Virus record (IMG/VR): IMGVR_UViG_3300044678_000880
Span: 1-25,107 of that record
Reading direction: 5' to 3' (one strand)
Source of the DNA: a virus
DNA: 25,107 bases
A program made the translations under genes and the position numbers. Positions 21,402-25,107 of the stretch are shown one piece after another. Under the pieces are notes generated by a model. That model made no database searches. It was given only the letters and a program-made list of their open reading frames with translations, and was not told where the DNA came from. Position 1 is the stretch's first letter. Each line of letters opens with the position of its first letter.

Positions 21402-21596
21402 TTACTCCTTGGAATCAAGTCGGTTGTTAATTTGTGTAATGCGTTGCCAAAGGTTCTCGCGGTCTTGACGGCAGGTGATGACCTCTTTCTTTAGTTCGTC
21501 GAACTGCATCACGAACCAGCGAAACATCCAGGTCGTCGCTCCGGCCAGCGAACCAACGGCAACGGTCAAGGCTCCAATCAAGCTCAAATCAGTCAC
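21402..21596 (-). CDS. 64-aa one-TM plus coiled-coil protein (XhlA/Rz-like layout)
   Basis: GTG start at 21596. Residues ~5-30 form one hydrophobic segment (LIGALTVAVGSLAGATTWMF), followed by a charged helix FDELKKEVITCRQDRENLWQ and RITQINNRLDSKE with heptad spacing. This layout, a membrane anchor followed by a coiled coil, is common in phage lysis or accessory membrane proteins such as XhlA-like or spanin-like proteins, and also in phage proteins of unknown role. It follows the papain-like peptidase gene with a short gap. No lipobox is present. The role is inferred only from layout and neighbours. Confidence 0.6.
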   Translation of the reverse strand: MTDLSLIGALTVAVGSLAGATTWMFRWFVMQFDELKKEVITCRQDRENLWQRITQINNRLDSKE

Positions 21597-21608
21597 GGCG
21601 ATGACCTT

Positions 21609-22415
21609 TCAGGAAATGACTTTCGGTGTCGGAAAACTCATCCCGTCCGGCGCGTAACCGATAAACACCGTCCAGCGGGCTTTAAGAGCCTCCTTGACGC
21701 CGTCAATCGTCCATTCGTGGACGCCGTCGCCATTCCACCGCGTGCCCCACGAATTGATGTTCACGATGTTTCCACTGGCTCGCCGTTGCCAGAACACCGT
21801 CGAATGTCCGCCACCGGAACGGGATGAATAGTTTGAAACGACTTCTTGGTCGCAGGTGCTGTTCCAAGTCAGTCCGGTTTGAATCGGCAGGCCGGAATCC
21901 AGCCACGCCAGCATGGCGTCGATGTCTTTGAGTGGCTTGGTGGCCTGCAGCTTAAAATTGAATTTGCCGTTTGCACTTGGCGGCATCGCTGGGTTATACC
22001 GCTGCGGGTACGGCCAGTCGGATTCAAGGCACATCCCGTGCTGGGTTGCGACCCACTGACCGCCGCTAAGTGTGCTGCCCTTGTCGCCGCTGATGCCGTC
22101 CTTCTTCTGTGCCAGATAGTAGCCCGCCGAACGGCTAAACGTCTCGTGCCGACCGGTTGCCAAGAAGTAGCAGATGCTGAACACCTGCGCCAGTGCGTTG
22201 CCTTGGCAGCTGCCCTGCTGCCCTTGGTCAAACACCTTCAGCAGGCCCAGCGGGTCCGCCTGCGTGTTGAACTTCGGGAAGGCGTCCCGGTAGTGCTGCA
22301 GCACCAGCTCGGCCTCGCTGCCCCGGTCCTCCAGTTCGTCGAGTCGCTCCCAGTCGAAAGCGTAACCCATTCGCCCAGGCGTGAGGTCTTTTGTCGGCTT
22401 CTTTTCGTTGCTCAC
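21609..22415 (-). CDS. Papain-like (C1) cysteine peptidase
   Basis: The 268-aa protein starts at GTG 22415, overlapping the upstream stop as GTGA. The catalytic set is intact: oxyanion Gln64 and Cys70 in FDQGQQGSCQGNA, His204 in SGGGHSTVFWQ and Asn221 in NIVNINSWGTRWNGDG. The length of the catalytic domain (~res 50-255) fits the C1 fold with no large propeptide and no signal peptide. It therefore acts in the cytoplasm or is released at lysis or with the virion. It follows a secreted Ig-like protein and precedes a small TM protein. Possible roles: a protein-degrading lysis enzyme, a virion peptidase or a processing enzyme. The family is clear, the role is inferred. Confidence 0.85.
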   Translation of the reverse strand: MSNEKKPTKDLTPGRMGYAFDWERLDELEDRGSEAELVLQHYRDAFPKFNTQADPLGLLKVFDQGQQGSCQGNALAQVFSICYFLATGRHETFSRSAGYYLAQKKDGISGDKGSTLSGGQWVATQHGMCLESDWPYPQRYNPAMPPSANGKFNFKLQATKPLKDIDAMLAWLDSGLPIQTGLTWNSTCDQEVVSNYSSRSGGGHSTVFWQRRASGNIVNINSWGTRWNGDGVHEWTIDGVKEALKARWTVFIGYAPDGMSFPTPKVIS

Positions 22416-23185
22416 TTGGCCCGTGCCTCCAGTGCCGTCGCCACTTCCGTCAGTGCTTTGAACCAGTCCTCGCGGCTGAAACTGCCACGCTTGGCCTGCG
22501 AGGCCTTCATCGCCTCATCCAAATTGACCTTCCATTTTCCCCACGCCTCGCATTTGCCTAAGTCGCTGCACTGACGACCGGCGACCGTAGCGCCAATGTC
22601 CGCCAGAATCTTGTCAACGGTTGAGAGCCCACCAGTGCCGAACAGCTTGCCAGCCCCGTCGCGGTAGACCTTGGCAAACTTGGTCAGGTTGGCCGCATCG
22701 GCTGGTGCCTGCTGGTATGTCAAAAGGCCGACGCCGTAGTCGTTGGGGACGACTTCCGGCTGTGGCTCCGGTTCCGGCGTCGGCTCGGGAGGTTTCGGTG
22801 GGGCTGGCTTGCCGCCGATGTCGAATTTGATTTCAGCGTCGTCGATGCCTTTGTCGGGGTCGAATACCGTAACCTCGACGACATACGAACCCGCACCGGC
22901 AAACAGGTAAACATTATCGGCCAGCTTTTCCGGCTCGACCCGGTTGCCGCTGACCCGTGCCTTTACCCGCTGAAACTTGTAGCCGCTGCGGACCTCGAGC
23001 AGGACAACATCGGTAACGCTCACGTTACTATCATCGCCAACGAGAATACGGTTGCCCTGCACCTGCGGATTGGTCACGCCCAGCAGTGCCTTCTTGCGTG
23101 TGACGGTCGTCTCGACCTGTGCCTGCACAAGGCCGCAAAGCAGCAGGCAGGTCGTAACGAAAAAGGCAGTTGTTTTGTTACGCAT
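22412..23185 (-). CDS. Secreted Ig/PKD-like protein with Pro-Glu linker
   Basis: The 257-aa protein starts in a TAATG overlap. Residues 1-22 (MRNKTTAFFVTTCLLLCGLV...) are a signal peptide with likely cleavage after VQA. A beta-rich Ig or PKD-like domain spans ~25-125 (VRSGYKFQRVKARVSGNRVE, then SYVVEVTVFDPDKGIDDAEI). A Pro/Glu/Lys linker (~127-147, KPPEPTPEPEPQPEV) separates it from a helical C-terminal domain with a Cys pair (CSDLGKC at 206-212) and KVNLDEAMKASQAKRGSFS. The protein is exported, so it probably acts at the cell surface or envelope. The lipobox is incomplete (LLLC), so lipidation is unlikely. The Ig-type domain is by eye, and its target is unknown. Confidence 0.7.
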   Translation of the reverse strand: MRNKTTAFFVTTCLLLCGLVQAQVETTVTRKKALLGVTNPQVQGNRILVGDDSNVSVTDVVLLEVRSGYKFQRVKARVSGNRVEPEKLADNVYLFAGAGSYVVEVTVFDPDKGIDDAEIKFDIGGKPAPPKPPEPTPEPEPQPEVVPNDYGVGLLTYQQAPADAANLTKFAKVYRDGAGKLFGTGGLSTVDKILADIGATVAGRQCSDLGKCEAWGKWKVNLDEAMKASQAKRGSFSREDWFKALTEVATALEARAK

Positions 23186-23421
23186 TACACCACCGAAAAG
23201 GCTTTGAGAATCAGCAGCACGATTTCCAGCACCTTGGCCCAGTCGACCTTCGACCAGTCGATGTTGGCCTGATGGGTTCCCAGTTTGACGGCGACTTCCT
23301 CTTCAATGCACGCCGCGAAATCGAAGTCACGCCGGCAACGCCGCGCCAACCACCGCAGGCCGATTCGCCGGTGCAGCGGTTCGTTCTTTGCCTTGTCTTC
23401 CAGTAATTCAACGAACGTCAT
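23185..23421 (-). CDS. 78-aa protein in the accessory arm
   Basis: ATG at 23421 lies inside the 33-aa frame that precedes it; the stop overlaps the next start as TAATG. The sequence is basic in the middle (HRRIGLRWLARRCRRDFDFA) and the C-terminal 25 residues form a hydrophobic helix (VDWAKVLEIVLLILKAFSVV), which could be a weak membrane anchor. No family is recognised. As the neighbours are small membrane proteins, it may belong to the same membrane group, for example as a lysis regulator or antiholin-like protein. This is inferred only from context. Confidence 0.6.
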   Translation of the reverse strand: MTFVELLEDKAKNEPLHRRIGLRWLARRCRRDFDFAACIEEEVAVKLGTHQANIDWSKVDWAKVLEIVLLILKAFSVV

Positions 23422-23509
23422 CTTGCCCTCCGTGAATTTCAGCCAGCACGCTCAGCATGCCCGTCAGAATCAACGCCAACAGCATCAGCCCGACCCACTC
23501 GCTGCTCAT
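23408..23509 (-). CDS. 33-aa single-TM peptide
   Basis: ATG at 23509 overlaps the upstream stop as ATGA. The frame reads MSSEWVGLMLLALILTGMLS followed by VLAEIHGGQDDVR, then TGA at 23408-23410. A single hydrophobic helix spans residues ~6-22 and the tail is polar. It occupies the gap between the holin-like gene and the 78-aa gene, and a GGAGG-type Shine-Dalgarno sequence for the next gene lies in its tail (GGAGGGCAAG). One-TM peptides of this size are frequent beside phage holins. Real expression is likely from the tight coupling but not proven. Confidence 0.6.
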   Translation of the reverse strand: MSSEWVGLMLLALILTGMLSVLAEIHGGQDDVR

Positions 23510-23757
23510 CGCTTCGGTTCCACGTACTTCGGCGAGACTTTAACCAGCAGCAGCGTTTCCAGCATCGGCCACCGCTTGGCCAGCAGGCCTATTCCGGCAT
23601 TGGCCAGCCCTGTGAGGATGATAATCATCGCTGCCTCAACGGCCAGCGACTGGTCGGCGGTAAACGCCAAGCCCAGATACTGCAGCAGGAATGCCGCCAG
23701 CCACGCCCAGACGGACGAGGCGGCAACGCGTACAAATCGTGTCAAGATTTCAGACAT
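23506..23757 (-). CDS. 83-aa two-TM holin-like membrane protein
   Basis: I choose ATG 23757, which overlaps the upstream stop as TAATG. A longer frame to 23859 would overlap most of the upstream gene and is unlikely. There are two hydrophobic segments: ~9-32 (VRVAASSVWAWLAAFLLQYL) and ~39-60 (AVEAAMIIILTGLANAGIGL), with a short polar loop and a basic C-terminus (VKVSPKYVEPKR). The size and the two TM segments are as in class II holins, but they are also shared by other small phage membrane proteins. It stands beside one-TM peptides and peptidase genes. Assignment as a holin is a hypothesis. Confidence 0.65.
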   Translation of the reverse strand: MSEILTRFVRVAASSVWAWLAAFLLQYLGLAFTADQSLAVEAAMIIILTGLANAGIGLLAKRWPMLETLLLVKVSPKYVEPKR

Positions 23758-23963
23758 TAAAACCACCTCTTGCGCTGTGCCGGTTCCCAGTATTTTTCTG
23801 CATAGTAGCCCCGCATCCATGCAATTCGCCGAATGCTGCCGCCCTTGCTGCTTGGCCACGGGCAGCAGCTGCTTTCCTTGCCAGTCAGAAACGCCTTGCG
23901 GCCTTCCCTCTCGTCGTCCTCGTAAGTCAACAGCGGGCTGCCTTCCGTAGCTGTGTTGGCCAT
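23757..23963 (-). CDS. Ribosome modulation factor-like (Rmf/CrpP-type) small protein
   Basis: The 68-aa protein has a strong GGGAGG site seven bases before the ATG. The core (~18-58) has the Rmf pattern: GRKAFLTGKESSCCPW aligns with the E. coli Rmf segment with G-x-x-A-x-x-x-G...CP, and RRIAWMRGYYAEK aligns with its QWLGGWREA segment. Rmf binds 30S subunits and promotes 100S dimer formation in resting cells; phage and plasmid relatives (CrpP group) have been given other roles. A phage version could slow host translation, but the sequence cannot decide. A short acidic N-terminus (LTYEDDEREG) precedes the core. The match is by eye and the alignment covers only ~35 residues. Confidence 0.65.
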   Translation of the reverse strand: MANTATEGSPLLTYEDDEREGRKAFLTGKESSCCPWPSSKGGSIRRIAWMRGYYAEKYWEPAQRKRWF

Positions 23964-23991
23964 CCGTTAGCCTCCCGCTTGTTTGTTTCGC

Positions 23992-24669
23992 TTATCGTTT
24001 GCCCAGCAGTCTGCGAACTGCTGAACAAGCTCCTGCGCGAACCGGTGCCGTGATGCTGGTTGCGTGTCCGTACACGTTTTTCAACTTCTTCTTGCACCAG
24101 ACCGAACCGCCTGACACCACGCCGCAGACCTTGCCAGCTGCATTGACAACTGGCCCGCCGCTGTCACCGGGTATCGCGTAGGAAAACAGCACTTGTGATT
24201 TTTCACCAACGCCAGCCACCTTGGCCTTAAAGCACCGCAGCGGCCCGCCACCACCAAATCCGCAGACGTTGACCTCGTCGCCTTCGTTGACTTCATCGGC
24301 GACTTCCAAAACGCTACAGCCGCCTGGCGTTTGGCAGTTTAAAACCGCAACGTCCGCCTCTTGGTCGATGCCTCGCAGCGTTGCGTTATTGGTCGCCGTG
24401 CCGTCGTGAAAGCTGACCGTAAACGACTGATTGCCGTCGGCGATGTGTGCGGCCGTCAGAATGGCTGGGCCTTCATTTGCCGCCACGATGCAGCCGGTGC
24501 CGGTGCCGCCGTTGCTGTTACCGCGAACGACGACCACCGCACTCTCGACGCAGGGGTCGCACTTAACGAACTCCCAAAGACCCGAATCCTTGCCGACTTG
24601 CGCCACAGCGTGCGGCACAAACAGAGAAAAGACGACCAGAACTGATAGAGACAGTTTGGCGAGATTCAC
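23992..24669 (-). CDS. Secreted trypsin-like (S1) serine protease
   Basis: The 225-aa protein starts at GTG 24669 behind an AGGTGA site. Residues 1-23 form a signal peptide (SVLVVFSLFVPHAVA, cleavage before Gln24). The S1 triad is complete: His75 in ILTAAHIADG, Asp106 in QEADVAVLNC and Ser170 in PGDSGGPVV (168-176), followed by VCGVVSGGSVWCKKKL. About ten Cys in the mature chain suggest disulfides, consistent with export. The mature domain (~200 aa) is a normal trypsin/DegP-like core without a PDZ domain. It would act in the periplasm or outside the cell, perhaps on envelope proteins. As a phage gene near small membrane proteins and another peptidase it may take part in lysis or surface modification. 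The enzyme class is clear, the role is inferred. Confidence 0.85.
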   Translation of the reverse strand: MNLAKLSLSVLVVFSLFVPHAVAQVGKDSGLWEFVKCDPCVESAVVVVRGNSNGGTGTGCIVAANEGPAILTAAHIADGNQSFTVSFHDGTATNNATLRGIDQEADVAVLNCQTPGGCSVLEVADEVNEGDEVNVCGFGGGGPLRCFKAKVAGVGEKSQVLFSYAIPGDSGGPVVNAAGKVCGVVSGGSVWCKKKLKNVYGHATSITAPVRAGACSAVRRLLGKR

Positions 24670-24704
24670 GGATCACCTGCCTTTCGGGTTGGACGAAACG
24701 CCAT
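24666..24704 (-). CDS. Possible 12-aa upstream ORF coupled to the secreted protease
   Basis: ATG at 24704 is preceded by a G-run (GGGGG) and gives MAFRPTRKAGDP, ending in TGA that overlaps the protease GTG as GTGA. The protease ribosome site lies inside this ORF. It could be a leader that couples or tunes translation, or it may be chance. There is no other support. Confidence 0.25.
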   Translation of the reverse strand: MAFRPTRKAGDP

Positions 24705-24723
24705 CCCCCGAATAGTAACAGGC

Positions 24724-24746
24724 TGGACCGATGTTTAGCCGGTCCA
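24724..24746. promoter_or_regulatory. Perfect 7-bp inverted repeat upstream of the secreted protease
   Basis: TGGACCG (24724-24730) and CGGTCCA (24740-24746) are an exact inverted repeat around a 9-base spacer. It lies in the 98-base gap between the zinc-ribbon gene and the protease. On the transcribed strand no T-run follows, so it is not a simple terminator for minus-strand genes; on the plus strand ATTTTGT follows. It could be an operator for a dimeric regulator or an mRNA hairpin. Confidence 0.4.
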
Positions 24747-24767
24747 ATTTTGTATAACGCAACAAAG

Positions 24768-24971
24768 TCAGGGCTGATCCTGCAGGACTTCGCGGGCCAT
24801 CTTGTCGACGTGGTCGCAGCCCTCGACCGGACATCGCAGGTAGGCGACGCGGCCGACGCTACTGCGAACGTGCAGCCGCTCGCCATGAACCGGACAACGC
24901 GGCCGATTGTGGGGACTGGTGACCCACTGCGTTTTTGCGTCTTGCTCTGACGTGCTTTCAGCGCCTTCCAT
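24768..24971 (-). CDS. 67-aa zinc-ribbon protein
   Basis: The ATG at 24971 lies after GGTGAAAA. Metal ligands are C26 and H29 (RCPVHGERL) and C47 and C52 (LRCPVEGC), i.e. C-x2-H-x17-C-x4-C, suited to one zinc ribbon. The first 20 residues are polar and acidic, the last ~12 helical. Such proteins may bind DNA or RNA or partner proteins. It is the first gene seen in the transcription direction and is followed by an inverted repeat, so it might be a regulator. This is weakly supported. A similar Cys/His-rich protein lies at the other end of the window. Confidence 0.65.
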   Translation of the reverse strand: MEGAESTSEQDAKTQWVTSPHNRPRCPVHGERLHVRSSVGRVAYLRCPVEGCDHVDKMAREVLQDQP

Positions 24972-25107
24972 TTTTCACCCGTTTTGGCCTGTGGCGTTTG
25001 TTTTGCCGCTAATTTTTACCCTAGAAAAATGCCTGTTTTCATTCGGCGACAAATACCCCCCCCACGGTACGTAAAATAACTGTGAGTTTTTTGCAATTTT
25101 TCCCAAC
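24972..25107 (-). promoter_or_regulatory. Gene-free A/T-rich leader region at the right edge
   Basis: No credible gene is seen in these 136 bases. On the minus strand the region contains A/T-rich blocks (TTGCAAAAAACTCACAG, TTATTTTACGTA, TTTTTCTAGGGTAAAAATTA) and a run of eight G (25056-25063). It is the only A/T-rich non-coding stretch of this size and lies upstream of the first gene of the long minus-strand series, so a promoter is expected here or just outside the window. No good -35/-10 pair with 16-18 base spacing can be picked, so no specific promoter is called. Confidence 0.35.

Noticed and set aside
22412-23185. Lipoprotein signal in the Ig-like protein
   Set aside because: The residue before Cys17 is Leu instead of Gly, Ala or Ser, so a type I signal peptide cleaved after VQA is more likely.
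23506-23859. 117-aa version of the holin-like protein
   Set aside because: It would overlap the Rmf-like gene by about 100 bases; the ATG in the TAATG at 23757 is far more likely.
25056-25063. Poly-C/G run of eight as a phase-variation switch
   Set aside because: It is outside any gene and not in a clear promoter spacer; eight bases alone are weak evidence.
24972-25107. Specific sigma-70 promoter at the right edge
   Set aside because: TTGCAA is present but no convincing -10 box at 16-18 bases was found; the region is listed only as a possible leader.

Overview
The window is a nearly gap-free block of phage genes, all on the minus strand and transcribed from right to left. It most resembles a tailed, lambda-like siphovirus or prophage: a GpA-like terminase, lambda-type portal, ClpP-type protease with an internal scaffold start, decoration protein, major capsid protein, connector and tail-end proteins, tail tube, frameshifted tail chaperone and a short tape measure. 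No integrase, repressor, att site, tRNA or host gene is visible, so the sequence cannot show whether this is a free phage or a prophage. The host is probably a planctomycete (Pirellula/Rhodopirellula-like). That is an inference from protein style (short zinc-ribbon proteins, the Cys-rich ConA-like tail protein, secreted Ig-like proteins, many GTG starts) and not a direct demonstration.

Layout in transcription order. (1) 25107-21400, entry and accessory arm: a leader region, a 67-aa zinc-ribbon protein, a secreted trypsin-like protease, an Rmf/CrpP-like 68-aa protein, an 83-aa two-TM holin-like protein, an unlisted 33-aa one-TM peptide, a 78-aa protein, a secreted Ig-like protein, a papain-like cysteine peptidase and a 64-aa TM plus coiled-coil protein. 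Most are joined by TAATG, ATGA or GTGA overlaps. No muramidase or amidase is recognisable, so this arm may be a protease-based lysis or envelope-interaction cassette. (2) 21400-16170, virion surface or adsorption genes placed upstream of the terminase: a beta-rich protein, a 17-codon micro-ORF, an arabinofuranosidase-B/ConA-like protein, several small structural proteins, a kelch-like protein, a 53-aa coiled-coil protein and a protein with about eight 23-aa repeats. (3) 16145-7794, packaging and head: terminase, a 111-aa protein, a gene in the gpW position, portal, ClpP/scaffold, DUF2190-like decoration protein, major capsid and head-tail joining proteins. (4) 7791-526, tail: GPZ-like protein, tail tube, tail chaperone with a -1 frameshift into a Cys-rich extension, tape measure, distal-tail protein and four tail-tip or adhesin proteins. 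(5) 529-1: a Cys/His-rich protein and the start of an HTH-metallophosphoesterase cut by the window edge.

The strongest mechanistic signals are a complete programmed -1 frameshift cassette (A AAA AAC, 8-nt spacer, 9-bp stem) in the tail chaperone, a Nu3-like internal scaffold start with its own Shine-Dalgarno sequence, and the compact translationally coupled arm combining two peptidases, a secreted Ig protein, small membrane proteins and an Rmf-like protein. Three genes of 17, 33 and 53 codons fit exactly into otherwise unexplained gaps.
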